Source: Streptomyces sp. WAC 01529 (GTDB taxonomy: Bacteria > Actinomycetota > Actinomycetes > Streptomycetales > Streptomycetaceae). From it: DNA of 64,000 bases. The position numbers and the translations under genes are program-made. Under the pieces are notes generated by a model that was not told where the DNA came from, did no database searches, and saw only the letters and a list, made by a program, of their open reading frames with translations. Where the stretch lies: contig NZ_CP029617.1 of NCBI RefSeq assembly GCF_003945545.1, positions 3,297,001 through 3,361,000 on the forward strand. Direction: 5' to 3'. Below, in pieces: positions 16,774 through 27,813 of this stretch. How positions within the stretch are numbered: the first letter of the stretch is position 1; each line of letters opens with the position of its first letter.

Positions 16774-17745
16774 TCAGTCCAGCAGCCGCTCGTCGTCGAT
16801 CTCCTGCGCCACCTTGTAGGCAATGCCGTCCAGGATGTCGTGCTCGCTCACGACCACCTCTCGCGCGCCGATCCTGTCCATGATCGCCAGCAGTACCAGG
16901 GCGCCCGACGCGATCACGTCGACGCGGCCCGGGTGCATCGCCGGGATCGCGGCGCGTTCGGCGTGCGTCGCGGTCATCAGGTGGTCGGTGATCGTGGCGA
17001 CCTGGTCGTACGAGAGGCGGGAGTGGTGGATCGCCGCGCTGTCGTAGGTCTCCAGGCCGAGCGCGATCGCGGCGAGCGTGGTGACCGAGCCCGCGAGGCC
17101 CACCAGGGTGCGCGCCTCCTTCAGGGGGACCGTCGCCCCGGCGAGGTCGAGGGCCGCCTCGATGTCCGCGCGGACCGCGGCGAACTGCTCCCGCGTCGGA
17201 GGGTCCGCGACGAGCCCGTCCCGTACGAGATGGCGCTCGGTCATCCGGACGCAGCCGACGTCCACCGAGCGGGCCGCACGGACGGAGTCGGTGCCGACCA
17301 CGAACTCCGTCGAACCGCCGCCGATGTCCACGACCAGGTACGGCTTGGCGAGGTCGTCGCGGCCGGTCAGCTCCTTGGTCGCGCCGGTGAAGGAGAACTC
17401 CGCCTCCTGCGCGCCGGTGATGACCTCCGGCTCGACGCCCAGGATGTCCAGGACGCCCCGGACGAACTCGTCGCGGTTCTCCGCGTCGCGCGACGCGGAG
17501 GTGGCGACGAAGCGGACGCGCTCGGCGCCGTGCTCCTTGATCACCTCGGCGTACTCGCGGCAGGCCGCGAAGGTGCGCTCCAGGGCCTCGGGGGCGAGAC
17601 GGCCGGTCCGGTCCACGCCCTGGCCCAGGCGGACGATCGTCATCCGCCGGTCCAGGTCGACGAGTTCACCCGTGACCGGGTCGGCGTCCGCGACCAGGAG
17701 GCGGATCGAGTTCGTGCCGCAGTCGACGGCGGCGACGCGGGTCAC
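16774..17745 (-). CDS. ppx: Exopolyphosphatase / Ppx-GppA phosphatase family
   Basis: A 323-aa protein of the actin-like ATPase fold Ppx/GppA family. It shows the phosphate 1 motif AAVDCGTNSIRLLVAD (5-20), phosphate 2 VVDIGGGSTEFVVG, and GLAGSVTTLAA. Members hydrolyse polyphosphate and/or pppGpp; short single-domain actinobacterial forms are usually exopolyphosphatases. GTG 17745 overlaps the stop of the DUF501 gene by 4 bases (GTGA), so translation is probably coupled. Gene order eno-ftsB-DUF501-ppx is conserved among actinobacteria. Confidence 0.9.
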   Translation of the reverse strand: MTRVAAVDCGTNSIRLLVADADPVTGELVDLDRRMTIVRLGQGVDRTGRLAPEALERTFAACREYAEVIKEHGAERVRFVATSASRDAENRDEFVRGVLDILGVEPEVITGAQEAEFSFTGATKELTGRDDLAKPYLVVDIGGGSTEFVVGTDSVRAARSVDVGCVRMTERHLVRDGLVADPPTREQFAAVRADIEAALDLAGATVPLKEARTLVGLAGSVTTLAAIALGLETYDSAAIHHSRLSYDQVATITDHLMTATHAERAAIPAMHPGRVDVIASGALVLLAIMDRIGAREVVVSEHDILDGIAYKVAQEIDDERLLD

Positions 17746-18275
17746 GCGTCGCCCTCGGGCGCGCACGGGGTGACGCAGGGGCCCTTCGCCCACCACTCGG
17801 GCAGCATCGCGATCGCCTCGTCACCGAGCGGGTTCACCCCGGGGCCCGCGGCCAGGGAGTGGCCGACCAGGACGTGCAGGCACTTCACGCGGTCCGGCAT
17901 GCCGCCCGCGCTCGGGAAGCCCTCCAGGACCTCGATGGCGTCGCGGCGCGCGAGGTAGTCCTCGTGCGCGGCGCGGTAGGCGGCGGCCAGCTCGGGGTCG
18001 GTCGTCAGCCGCTCCGACATCTCCTTCATGACGCCGTTGGCCTCAAGGGTGCCGATCGCGGACGCGGCCCGCGGGCACGTCAGGTAGTACGTGGTCGGGA
18101 ACGGCGTCCCGTCCGGCAGGCGCGGCGCCGTCTCGACGACGTCCGGCTGACCGCAGGGGCAGCGGTGCGCGATGGCCCGCAGCCCGCGCGGCGGTCGGCC
18201 GAGCTGCTGCTTGAAGGCCTCGACGTCGGCGTCGGTGGGCTCGGTGCGCGGGGTGGTCGGCGGGGGCGTTTCCAT
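17742..18275 (-). CDS. DUF501 protein
   Basis: A 177-aa protein of the DUF501 family, conserved in actinobacteria between ftsB and ppx. Visible are IAHRCPCGQPDVVETAPRLPDGTPFPT (about 38-62), YLTCPRA and a second Cys (VKCLHVL); the cysteines and histidines may bind metal, but no role is established. Near the end, KCLHVLVGHSLAAGPGVNPLGDEAI is typical. It overlaps ppx by 4 bases. A set of 20-bp tandem repeats sits upstream, separating it from ftsB. Confidence 0.9.
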   Translation of the reverse strand: METPPPTTPRTEPTDADVEAFKQQLGRPPRGLRAIAHRCPCGQPDVVETAPRLPDGTPFPTTYYLTCPRAASAIGTLEANGVMKEMSERLTTDPELAAAYRAAHEDYLARRDAIEVLEGFPSAGGMPDRVKCLHVLVGHSLAAGPGVNPLGDEAIAMLPEWWAKGPCVTPCAPEGDA

Positions 18276-18317
18276 GACTGTCTTTCCATCAGGGGTCGAT
18301 CGGCGGGGTGATCGACG

Positions 18318-18377
18318 GTCAGTTCGGATCGGTTCGGGTCAGGTCGGATCGGGTCCGGTCAGCTCGGATCGGGTCCG
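18318..18377. repeat. Three 20-bp tandem repeats between ftsB and DUF501 gene
   Basis: Units begin GTCAG at 18318, 18338 and 18358, each about 20 bases (GTCAGSTCGGATCGGGTCCG type; unit 1 differs at three or four positions), with a partial fourth GTCAG over the ftsB stop codon at 18379-18381. The 20-base period and high identity suggest slippage; copy number probably varies between strains. Confidence 0.8.
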
Positions 18378-18378
18378 G

Positions 18379-18858
18379 TCAGTCGTCCGGGCGGTCGGCC
18401 TTGTCGACGCCGTCCCAGACGTTCGAGTACCAGGGGCGCGAGGCCGCCCCCTGATCCGCGCGCCGGCTCTGCGCCGCCGCGGGGTCGATCACCGTGAACC
18501 CGGTCTCGCCCGGCATCACGTAGTGCAGCCGGTCCCGGATGCGCTGCTCCGCGTACGCGTCGTCCTGCCAGCGGGCCTTCTCGTCGCGCAGCTTCTCCAC
18601 GTCCGCCCGGCGCTCGGCCTTCTGCCGGCGCAGGTCGTCGATCTCGGCGCGCTGGGAGACGTACTGCCTCATGGGGTAGGCGAGGGCGACGACCAGGGAG
18701 CAGATCACGAGCGCGAGGAGGGCCGCGCGGCCGGTGAGCCGGGAGCGGCGCGCCTGGCGCTTGGTCTGGGAGCGGTAGACGCGCTCGGCGGTCTGCTCGC
18801 CGAGCAGCCGCAGGCGGGTAGCCGTGGAGAACCGGTCCTTGGTCCCGGCCTTGGCCAT
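18379..18858 (-). CDS. ftsB: Septum formation initiator FtsB/DivIC family protein
   Basis: A 159-aa bitopic membrane protein. A basic cytosolic N-terminus (1-45) is followed by one transmembrane helix (about 46-66: LLALVICSLVVALAY), then a coiled coil with heptads (QRAEIDDLRRQKAERRADVEKL in outline, 70-105) and the conserved RLHYVMPGETGF-type segment. This is the FtsB/DivIC layout; the protein joins FtsL and FtsQ/DivIB in the divisome and supports septal cell-wall synthesis. Located directly downstream of eno with a hairpin between them. Confidence 0.9.
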   Translation of the reverse strand: MAKAGTKDRFSTATRLRLLGEQTAERVYRSQTKRQARRSRLTGRAALLALVICSLVVALAYPMRQYVSQRAEIDDLRRQKAERRADVEKLRDEKARWQDDAYAEQRIRDRLHYVMPGETGFTVIDPAAAQSRRADQGAASRPWYSNVWDGVDKADRPDD

Positions 18859-18898
18859 GGTTCCGCCTCCCCAGAGCAGCGCGGCGCGTAAACGTACG

Positions 18899-18939
18899 TA
18901 CGTCCCCGCACACGGTACGGGACCGGGTGCGGGGACGTA
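18899..18939. terminator. Hairpin after eno
   Basis: A perfect 13-bp stem, TACGTCCCCGCAC (18899-18911) with 18927-18939, lies 45 bases after the eno stop and just upstream of the ftsB start, so eno transcripts are probably terminated or attenuated before ftsB. Confidence 0.65.
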
Positions 18940-18983
18940 GGTAACTACAGGGCTGCGCGAGCGTGCTCAGCCCGTGCGGCCGC

Positions 18984-21344
<2,361 letters not shown>

Positions 21345-21365
<21 letters not shown>

Positions 21366-21575
21366 CTGTCGGGTTCGGGCCAGTGAAGTTGCCCGGTCGC
21401 ACTTCCATGAGTGCGACTTCACCCCTAGCCGGTTCCGTACGTCCCGCTCCCGTTCGGAAGCTCAACGTCCGGACCCGGCGCTTACCTTGGGTCCCCCGCT
21501 CCTGCCTACGGCGCTCGAAGCGACGACTGTTCCCGTTCGGCCGTTGGCAGGATTCGGCGTACCGACCGGCGGGGC
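21345..21575 (-). promoter_or_regulatory. ydaO-type cyclic-di-AMP riboswitch in the rpfA leader
   Basis: Read on the minus strand, the leader contains the hallmarks of the ydaO-yuaA class in order: GCCGAATCCTGCC (about 21556), GTAGGCAGGAGCGGGGGACC followed by CAAGG (about 21510-21488), GGGGTGAAG (about 21424), a GTCGCAC/GTGCGAC hairpin (21415-21396), and the 3' element ACCCGACAGCTCACC near 21365. The class binds c-di-AMP, usually as an off switch; in Streptomyces it is known in front of rpfA and other cell-wall hydrolase genes. Boundaries are approximate. The remaining gene-free bases to 21711 should hold the promoter. Confidence 0.88.
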
Positions 21576-21711
21576 CCACCAGTGGCGAGCGGTCACGACC
21601 GTAGTCACGCGATCGCCGGAATTTCAAAGACGATCAGGGCTTGTGAGACCCATCTCTCACTCGCACCAATGCGGACATACGACGCGAAGTGGTCCACGGA
21701 CGGTTCGTCAA

Positions 21712-22812
21712 CTACCCCCGCTTTTCGCCCAAATCGAGGCTCTGACCGGGGAGGATGAGGTCCGGGTCGGCTCCGACGGTCTTCTTGTTCTCCTTGTAGA
21801 GGCCGTGCCAGCCGCCCTTGACGTCGTGGTCGTCCGCGATGGCCGAGAGGTTGTCGCCGGAGCGGACCGTGTACGTCCCGTCGGCGACCTTCTCCGTCCG
21901 CGCGTCGCCGCGCGAGGCGTGCCGTCCGGGACGGTCGCCGCCGCTGCCGCTCTCGCCGCCCGTGGCGCGTCCGTCGTCGGCGCTGCCGCCGCGGTGGCGG
22001 CCGGTGGCGGAGTCGCCGGAAGAGGCGGCCGGGTCGTCGGAGCCGGGGGAAGTGGTGCCCTTCTGCCCGGACTTGCCGGAACCGTCCGGGTCGCCCTTGC
22101 CGTCGGCCTTGCCCGCGCCGTCCGTGCCGTCCGTGTCGCCCTTCTTACCCTTCTTGCCCGACTCGTCGTGATTCTTCTCTCGGGACGCGTCGCCGGAGCC
22201 GGGCGTGTCGCCCGCGTCGGCGGCGTCACCGGAGGAGGAGCCCGGGGTGCCTGACGTGTCGTCGGACGCGTCGGCGGAGCCGGAGGACTTACCGGCGCCC
22301 GCCTCCCCCTTCTCCTTGGCCTCACCCTTGTCCTTGGCCTCGCCCTTGTCCGCGGACTTCCCGCCCCCGGACGTGCCGGTGGAGTCGGAGGGCTCCGGGA
22401 GGACCGGACCGCCCGGGTCCACGTCGGCCGCGGCGCCACCGTCGGTGAGTTTGGCGATCGGGGCGCAACTCGGCCAGGCCTCGGGACCCTGGGCGTCGAG
22501 GATCTTCTCGGCCACGGCGATCTGCTGGGACTTGGAGGCCTGGTCGGCACTGGGCGCGTAGTCGAGGCCGCCGTACTGCTCCCATGTCTCCTGGGAGAGC
22601 TGGAGGCCTCCGTAGTACCCGTTCCCGGGGTTGGCGCTCCACGCGCCACCGCTCTCGCACTGGGCGAGCCTGTCCCAGGTGACCGTCTCGGCGGCGCTCG
22701 CGCTGGTGGCTCCGAGGAGCGGGATGGCGATGGCGGATCCGGTGACTCCTGCCGCGACGATCAGGGCCGGGGCCTGGCGGGGGCGTCGGTGACGACCATT
22801 GCCGGAGAGCAT
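21712..22812 (-). CDS. Second resuscitation-promoting factor-like protein with long linker and LysM
   Basis: A 366-aa secreted protein: signal peptide 1-41 (cleavage near SASA), Rpf domain about 42-122 (WDRLAQCESGGAWSANPGNG with catalytic Glu, WPSCAP), a 190-residue low-complexity linker rich in Gly, Asp, Lys, Ser and Glu, then LysM (about 310-365). ATG 22812 has AAAGG 7 bases upstream and aligns with RpfA; the GTG at 22827 is less likely. It lies directly upstream of rpfA on the same strand, but the 380-base gap and riboswitch imply rpfA has its own promoter. Tandem Rpf genes here probably arose by duplication. In S. coelicolor the equivalent neighbour is called RpfC; I use this only as context. 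Confidence 0.9.
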   Translation of the reverse strand: MLSGNGRHRRPRQAPALIVAAGVTGSAIAIPLLGATSASAAETVTWDRLAQCESGGAWSANPGNGYYGGLQLSQETWEQYGGLDYAPSADQASKSQQIAVAEKILDAQGPEAWPSCAPIAKLTDGGAAADVDPGGPVLPEPSDSTGTSGGGKSADKGEAKDKGEAKEKGEAGAGKSSGSADASDDTSGTPGSSSGDAADAGDTPGSGDASREKNHDESGKKGKKGDTDGTDGAGKADGKGDPDGSGKSGQKGTTSPGSDDPAASSGDSATGRHRGGSADDGRATGGESGSGGDRPGRHASRGDARTEKVADGTYTVRSGDNLSAIADDHDVKGGWHGLYKENKKTVGADPDLILPGQSLDLGEKRG

Positions 22813-22959
22813 GCGGTTGCCTTTCACGAGACTATTGCGGCGACTTGGGCACCGGGTGCCCGAGTCGACGTGAAGGTAGCCGCAGTCGAACAGTTGTCAC
22901 AAGTCGATGCAGCGGAGATCACGTGCACATCACAGTCGTGATGGGCCGTCAGTTATGCG

Positions 22960-24282
22960 TCAGCCGAAGGACTTTTCCTGTGCGGTCGTGAACTCCACCG
23001 GCAGGGTGCGCAGTCCTCGCATGATCAGCCCGCCACGCCACCGCAAATCAGCTGGGTCGGCCGCCAGTTGCAGGTCGGGAAGGCGCCGCAGCAGGGTCGC
23101 GAGGGCGGTCTGGCCCTCCAGACGGGCGAGCGGGGCGCCGAGGCAGTAGTGGATGCCGTGCCCGTACCCGAGGTGCGTGTTGTCGGTGCGGCTCAGGTCC
23201 AGGGTGTCGGGCCGCTCGAAGCGTTCGGGGTCGCGGTCGGCGGCGGCCAGCACGACGAGGACGGGGTCGCCCACGCCGATCTCCTGACCGCCGATGGTCA
23301 GCGCCTGGGTGGCGAACCGCCAGGTGGCCAGCTCCACGGGCCCGTCGAAGCGGAGCAGTTCCTCCACACCCGTCTCCAGGAGGCCGGTGTCGCCCTCCGC
23401 CAGCGCCTGTTGCAGGCGCGCGCGTTGCTCGGGGTGGGTGAGAAGGGCGTACATGCCGTTCCCGATGAGGTTGACGGTGGTCTCGAACCCGGCGAAGAGA
23501 AGGATGAAGGCCATCGCCGCGGCCTCGTTCGCCGTGAGGTGCTCGCCGTGGTCGGAGGCGCGGATGAGGCCGGAGATGAGGTCGTCGCCCGGTTCGAGGC
23601 GCTTGCGGTGGATCAACTGGACGAGATAGCCCCGCATCTTCTTCACGGACCGCGCGACACCGCCGCGGGGCCCGCCCTGGTGGCGGATCATCATGCCCGC
23701 CCAGTCGCGGAAGTCGTCCTGGTCCTCGCGGGGGACGCCGAGCAGGTCGCAGATGGCGTAGATGGGGAGCGGGAAGGCGAACTCGTGGATGAGGTCGGCC
23801 TCACCTTTCCCGGCGCCGCCCTTCCCCGCGCCGCCGCCCTCGGCGCCCTGCTTGTCGAGGATCGCGTCGATCAGGCCGTCCGTCAGCTCCTGCACACGCG
23901 GCGCGAACTCGGCGACGCGGCGCGGGGTGAACGCCTTCGACACCAGGCGCCGCAGGCGGGTGTGGTCCGGCGGGTCGATGTTGAGCAGATGCGTCATCAG
24001 CTCCGCCTTGCGCTCGCCGGGGATGCCGGTCTTGCCCTTGGCGTGGGCGGGCTCGTCGTGGTGCGCGGGGTTCTTGCTGAGCCGCTGGTCGGCGAGGGCC
24101 TGGCGGGCGTCGGCGTACCGGGTGACCAGCCAGGCGTCGACGCCGCTGGGCAGCGTGGTCCTGTGCACCGGCGAGTTCTCGCGCAGCCAGGCGTACGCGG
24201 GGTAGGGGTCGGTGGCGAACTCCCAGGTGAAGAGTTCGGGCCCCTGGGGCTTGTCGACTGGTCCGCTCGGCTGGTCAGGCAT
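22960..24282 (-). CDS. Cytochrome P450
   Basis: A 440-aa soluble bacterial P450, CYP107-like in appearance. Residues seen are the I-helix oxygen-binding FAGFETT, the K-helix ELLR (ExxR), and the haem-binding loop LGYGHGIHYCLGAPLARLE with the axial Cys; the usual Phe of the loop is Tyr here, which is common in Streptomyces CYP107 members. A Gly/Lys/Glu-rich insertion (about residues 155-170) is odd. ATG 24282 follows a G-rich SD. It lies 46 bases behind mazG on the same strand, but no biosynthetic cluster surrounds it and no ferredoxin gene is adjacent. Substrate unknown. Confidence 0.92.
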   Translation of the reverse strand: MPDQPSGPVDKPQGPELFTWEFATDPYPAYAWLRENSPVHRTTLPSGVDAWLVTRYADARQALADQRLSKNPAHHDEPAHAKGKTGIPGERKAELMTHLLNIDPPDHTRLRRLVSKAFTPRRVAEFAPRVQELTDGLIDAILDKQGAEGGGAGKGGAGKGEADLIHEFAFPLPIYAICDLLGVPREDQDDFRDWAGMMIRHQGGPRGGVARSVKKMRGYLVQLIHRKRLEPGDDLISGLIRASDHGEHLTANEAAAMAFILLFAGFETTVNLIGNGMYALLTHPEQRARLQQALAEGDTGLLETGVEELLRFDGPVELATWRFATQALTIGGQEIGVGDPVLVVLAAADRDPERFERPDTLDLSRTDNTHLGYGHGIHYCLGAPLARLEGQTALATLLRRLPDLQLAADPADLRWRGGLIMRGLRTLPVEFTTAQEKSFG

Positions 24283-24328
24283 CCCCCGACGGTATCCGGC
24301 GCTCCCCTCGCCCGTGCCCGCCGGTGGC

Positions 24329-25381
24329 TCACATGCGTCCGGCATCCTCCCCGGCATCTTGCCCGGCGCCCTCCGCCGCCCGTACCGCGTCGCGGTAGGC
24401 GCGGGCCGCGGCCCGCAGAGCCGCCTCGGGGTCGATGCCCTCCGCTTCCGCGCGCAGGGCCAGGGCGAGGAGTTCGTACCCCACGCCCTCGCCCTGCGGG
24501 AGCGGGACGGGAAGGCCCGCCGTGCGGACACGTGAGGCGAGCTTCGCGGCGAGGGCCAGGGCGGGCTGGCCGAGCGGGATGCCCTCCGTGAGCGAGGTGC
24601 GCTGCTTCTCCACCGCCTTGGTGCGCAGCCAGTGCGCCTTCACGTCCTCGGGGGTGTCCGCCGAGTCGTCGCCGAAGACGTGCGGGTGGCGGTGGATGAG
24701 CTTGTCGACGATGCAGCCCGCGACGTCGTCGACGGAGAAGGGGTCCTCGGTGTCCTCCTCGGCGATACGGGCGTGGAAGATCACCTGGAGCAGTACGTCG
24801 CCCAGCTCCTCGCGCAGCTCGTCCCGGTCGCCGTCCTCGATCGCCTCGACCAGTTCGTACGCCTCCTCGATCGCGTACTTCGCCAGGCCCTTGTGCGTCT
24901 GCCGCGAGGACCAGGGGCACTCGTCGCGGATCTGGTCCATCACCTGGACGAGGTCGAGCAGGCGGGCGCCCGGCAGGTCGTAGGAGGCGGGGAGCAGTTC
25001 GAGGTCGGGCATCGCGACGCGGCCCGAGCCGGCGAGGCGGGCCAGGCCGTCGGTGAGGGGGCGGTCGCCCTCGGCCCCGGCGACGACGAGGACCGTGCGC
25101 CCGCCCGCGCAGGCGTCCACCAGCTCCTCGGCGGTGGGCGACGCGTGCGTCACGGCGACGCCGGCCTCGCGCAGATACGGCAGCTGGGGGTGGTCGGCGT
25201 CGCCGCACAGCACCTCGTCGGCGCCGTGCAGGGCCTGCCAGGCGGGCCAGGACAGCAGGCCGGGCGCGACGCGGTGGCTGGTGGTCAGCAGGATGACCCG
25301 CCCGGCGGAAGCCTCGGCGGAGGCCGAACCGTCGGCCGGGGGCGTGGGCGGGGCCGGGGGCGGAGTAACGATCTCGTTCAC
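24329..25381 (-). CDS. mazG: MazG nucleoside triphosphate pyrophosphohydrolase
   Basis: A 350-aa protein. The C-terminal half (about 140-300) is a MazG domain with LVQVMDQIRDECPW, the metal-binding EEAYELVEAI and ELREELGDVLLQVIFH (EExxE and ExxD motifs), and a second half containing VDKLIHRHPHVFG. It hydrolyses NTPs to NMP and PPi, clearing damaged nucleotides. The N-terminal 140 residues (ILLTTSHRVAPGLLSWPAW) look like a worn-down tetrapyrrole-methylase-like domain, as in YabN-type fusions, without clear SAM motifs. The GTG 25381 start is the first that avoids a long Arg-rich extension. It sits between a SurA-like lipoprotein gene upstream and the P450 gene. Confidence 0.88.
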   Translation of the reverse strand: MNEIVTPPPAPPTPPADGSASAEASAGRVILLTTSHRVAPGLLSWPAWQALHGADEVLCGDADHPQLPYLREAGVAVTHASPTAEELVDACAGGRTVLVVAGAEGDRPLTDGLARLAGSGRVAMPDLELLPASYDLPGARLLDLVQVMDQIRDECPWSSRQTHKGLAKYAIEEAYELVEAIEDGDRDELREELGDVLLQVIFHARIAEEDTEDPFSVDDVAGCIVDKLIHRHPHVFGDDSADTPEDVKAHWLRTKAVEKQRTSLTEGIPLGQPALALAAKLASRVRTAGLPVPLPQGEGVGYELLALALRAEAEGIDPEAALRAAARAYRDAVRAAEGAGQDAGEDAGRM

Positions 25382-25422
25382 CCGACGAACGTAACCCAGC
25401 CCCTGGCCACCGGAGTCTCCGC

Positions 25423-26097
25423 CTAAGCCTCCCGGTCCGCCGCGCTCGCCCCCGAGGCGGTGACCTGTCGGATCCAGGGGGTCTTCGCGTCCGTGCGCTT
25501 GTTCTTGTCGACGTCCCACGAGCCGTACCGCGGGTTCAGGTCGATGTCGAGCTTCTTGGACGCGGCCGTCAGCGCCTTCCAGAAGAGCGCCTGGCCCTCC
25601 GGCGAGTTCATGTCCGCGCCCAGCTTCTTGGCGAGTTTCTGGGCCTCGATCTCCGTGCGGAGGCTGTCGTCCAGGCGGGCCGGGGCGACGCTGTACTGCT
25701 GGAGCCAGCCCTCCTCCAGCGCCTTCCTGCCGCCCGCCTGCTTCTCCAGGCCCGCGCGCATCGTCTGGATGTCGCGGCGCGTGACGCTCACCCCGGCGTC
25801 GGCGGCCGCGCGGTGCAGCACCTCGTCCAGGACCATCGTGTGCAACGTGGCGCGGGTGAGGCCGCCGGACTTGGCGATGGCCTGCGCGTACCGCTCGTCG
25901 TCGGGGATGGCGGCCCGCTGCGCGTCGCGCACCTCGTTCACCCGGCCCTCCAGCTGCGCGACCGTGATGCGGTCGCCGCCGACGACGGCCGCGGCGCCGG
26001 GGTGCGCCTCGTTGCCGCAGGCGGTGAGGAGGGGGGCCGCGGCGAGCGCGGCGGTGGAGAGGAGGAGCGCGGTACGACGACTGGTGCGGCGGTGCAA
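25423..26097 (-). CDS. SurA N-terminal-like lipoprotein
   Basis: A 224-aa lipoprotein. The signal peptide ends in lipobox LTAC with Cys at about residue 27 and a SurA N-terminal-type chaperone region follows (VVGGDRITVAQLEGRVNEV). No PPIase parvulin domain is present, so it is a short form, as common in Streptomyces next to mazG. TTG 26097 is preferred because GGGAGG stands 6 bases upstream; an in-frame GTG 26133 lacks an SD. It is probably extracytoplasmic and involved in folding of secreted proteins; that role is inferred from the family. Confidence 0.82.
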   Translation of the reverse strand: MHRRTSRRTALLLSTAALAAAPLLTACGNEAHPGAAAVVGGDRITVAQLEGRVNEVRDAQRAAIPDDERYAQAIAKSGGLTRATLHTMVLDEVLHRAAADAGVSVTRRDIQTMRAGLEKQAGGRKALEEGWLQQYSVAPARLDDSLRTEIEAQKLAKKLGADMNSPEGQALFWKALTAASKKLDIDLNPRYGSWDVDKNKRTDAKTPWIRQVTASGASAADREA

Positions 26098-26248
26098 GGT
26101 GGGCCTCCCGGTGGAGATTGTGCGGCGGTGCACAAAGTCTTGCGGTGATCGATGTTAGGCAGTGACCGTCTTCTCGGCCAGCTATTCGACAGCTATTCGC
26201 CCAACGATTTCCCGGGAGTTGGGGCACCCTCCGCCCCGCCGTTCGGGC

Positions 26249-27811
26249 CTAACCGCGCATCTGCCCCAGCCACTGGAGCGTCCGGTGGATCTCCGCCGGG
26301 AACGGGTGTCCGGGGCCGTGCACCAGCTCCGCGTCGTGCAGCAGCCGCGCCAGCGTGTCGTGGGCGGCGCCCCGGTCGCCGAGGGCCAGCAGCAGGTGGC
26401 CCATGCGGCGGCGGATCTCCAGGGACTGGCGGCGGTCGTCCGTCGCGTACTGGTTCTCGTAGTAAGGGAGCAGCGCGCGGTACTCGGCGAGCGCCGCCGC
26501 CGGTTCGCCGAGCTGTTCGAGGCACTGCGCGGCCTCGTAGCGGAACTGGAGGGAGTGCGGGTCGGCGTGGCCGGACTCGGCGGCCCGCTCGTCGGCGAGG
26601 CGCCGCAGCTCGGGCAGGGCGCGGCGGTACTGCCCGTCGTCCATGAGCGTGGCCGCGTACTGCTTGCGGAGCGTGCGGACGACCGGGGAGTGCTCGCCGT
26701 GCTCGGCGGCGGCGGCCGGGAGGATCGCGCCGAGGATGTCCACGGCCTGGGTGATGCGGCCCTCGCCGAGGAGCCGTTTGACGTCCTCGACGGCGCGGAC
26801 GACGTCCTGGCGGGGCGGCGGACTCGGCGGCTGCGGCGGCATGTCGGGGGCGGGCGCGGGCGTCGCGGCGCGGTCCGGCCAGGGCGCGAGCGGGCGCAGG
26901 AAGGGCCGGGTGGGGTCGAGCGGGCGGCCCGAGGGGATGCCGCGGGCGGGCAGCAGCGGCGCCAGCTCCTCGTAGACGTGCTGGGCGCTGCCGGGGCGGT
27001 GCTGGGGGTCCTTGGCGAGCAGGCGCAGGACCAGGGATTCGAGGGCGTCGGGCACTTCGGGGCGCAGGCGGCGGACCGGCAGCGGCGGCTCGTAGAGGTG
27101 GCGGTGGAGGACTCCGAGGGCGGTGGAGCCGGAGAACGGCACGTCGCCGCTGAGCAGTTCGTGCATGAGGACGCCGAGGGCGTAGAGGTCGGTGTACGGG
27201 CCGACGGCGCCGCCCATCGCCTGCTCGGGCGCCATGTACGCGGGGCTGCCGATCGGTGAGCCGGTGTGGGTGAGGCGGGTGGTGTCGGTGTCCATCACGG
27301 AGGCGATGCCGAGGTCGAGGACGCTGATCGTGCCGTCCTGCTTGACCATCACGTTCCGCGGCTTGAGGTCGCGGTGGACGATCGGCACGGCGTGCACCGC
27401 GGAGAGCACGGCGCACAGCTGGGCGGCGATGGCGACGGCCCACTGCCAGGGGTAGGGGTCGTGCTCGGCGAGGTGGTCGCCGAGGTCGGCGCCGTCGACG
27501 TACTGCATGACGAGGAAGAGGGCCCCGTCCTCGGAGGGCTCGCTGCCCGCGTCGTGCACGGTGACGAGGCCGGGGTGGTCGACCTGCGCGGTCACCCGGC
27601 ACTCGCGCACGAAGCGGCGGCGCAGCTCCTCGGCCTCGGCGCCCGCGACCCGGTCGGGGCGGAGCAGCTTCACGGCGACGCGCCGGTCCAGGCGCTGGTC
27701 GTACGCCGTCCAGACCTGGCCCATGCCGCCCTGGCCGATGAGCGTGGACAGTTCATAGCGCCCCGCGACGACCCGGCCGCCTCGGCCGCCGGTTCCGGTC
27801 CCCGGTACCAC
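26249..27811 (-). CDS. Ser/Thr protein kinase with C-terminal TPR-like region
   Basis: A 520-aa Hanks-type kinase. The kinase domain spans about 17-275 with Gly loop GQGGMG, the ATP Lys in VAVKLL, catalytic HRDLKPRN, DLG in place of DFG, and APEQ. A Pro-rich linker (about 300-330) is followed by a helical repeat region (about 335-515) that resembles tetratricopeptide repeats (RRALPELRRLADERA, AAALAEYRALL, AAHDTLARLL). There is no transmembrane segment, so it is cytosolic. GTG 27811 lies 2 bases after the stop of the upstream membrane-protein gene (27814), so the two are probably co-translated and work together. Substrates unknown. Confidence 0.92.
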   Translation of the reverse strand: MVPGTGTGGRGGRVVAGRYELSTLIGQGGMGQVWTAYDQRLDRRVAVKLLRPDRVAGAEAEELRRRFVRECRVTAQVDHPGLVTVHDAGSEPSEDGALFLVMQYVDGADLGDHLAEHDPYPWQWAVAIAAQLCAVLSAVHAVPIVHRDLKPRNVMVKQDGTISVLDLGIASVMDTDTTRLTHTGSPIGSPAYMAPEQAMGGAVGPYTDLYALGVLMHELLSGDVPFSGSTALGVLHRHLYEPPLPVRRLRPEVPDALESLVLRLLAKDPQHRPGSAQHVYEELAPLLPARGIPSGRPLDPTRPFLRPLAPWPDRAATPAPAPDMPPQPPSPPPRQDVVRAVEDVKRLLGEGRITQAVDILGAILPAAAAEHGEHSPVVRTLRKQYAATLMDDGQYRRALPELRRLADERAAESGHADPHSLQFRYEAAQCLEQLGEPAAALAEYRALLPYYENQYATDDRRQSLEIRRRMGHLLLALGDRGAAHDTLARLLHDAELVHGPGHPFPAEIHRTLQWLGQMRG

Positions 27812-27813
27812 GG

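Noticed and set aside
22918..22942. Inverted repeat ATCACG-N13-CGTGAT upstream of the second rpf gene, considered as a Crp site
   Set aside because: The spacing does not fit the Streptomyces Crp consensus as I know it (GTG-N6-GNCAC), so it is noted but not annotated.
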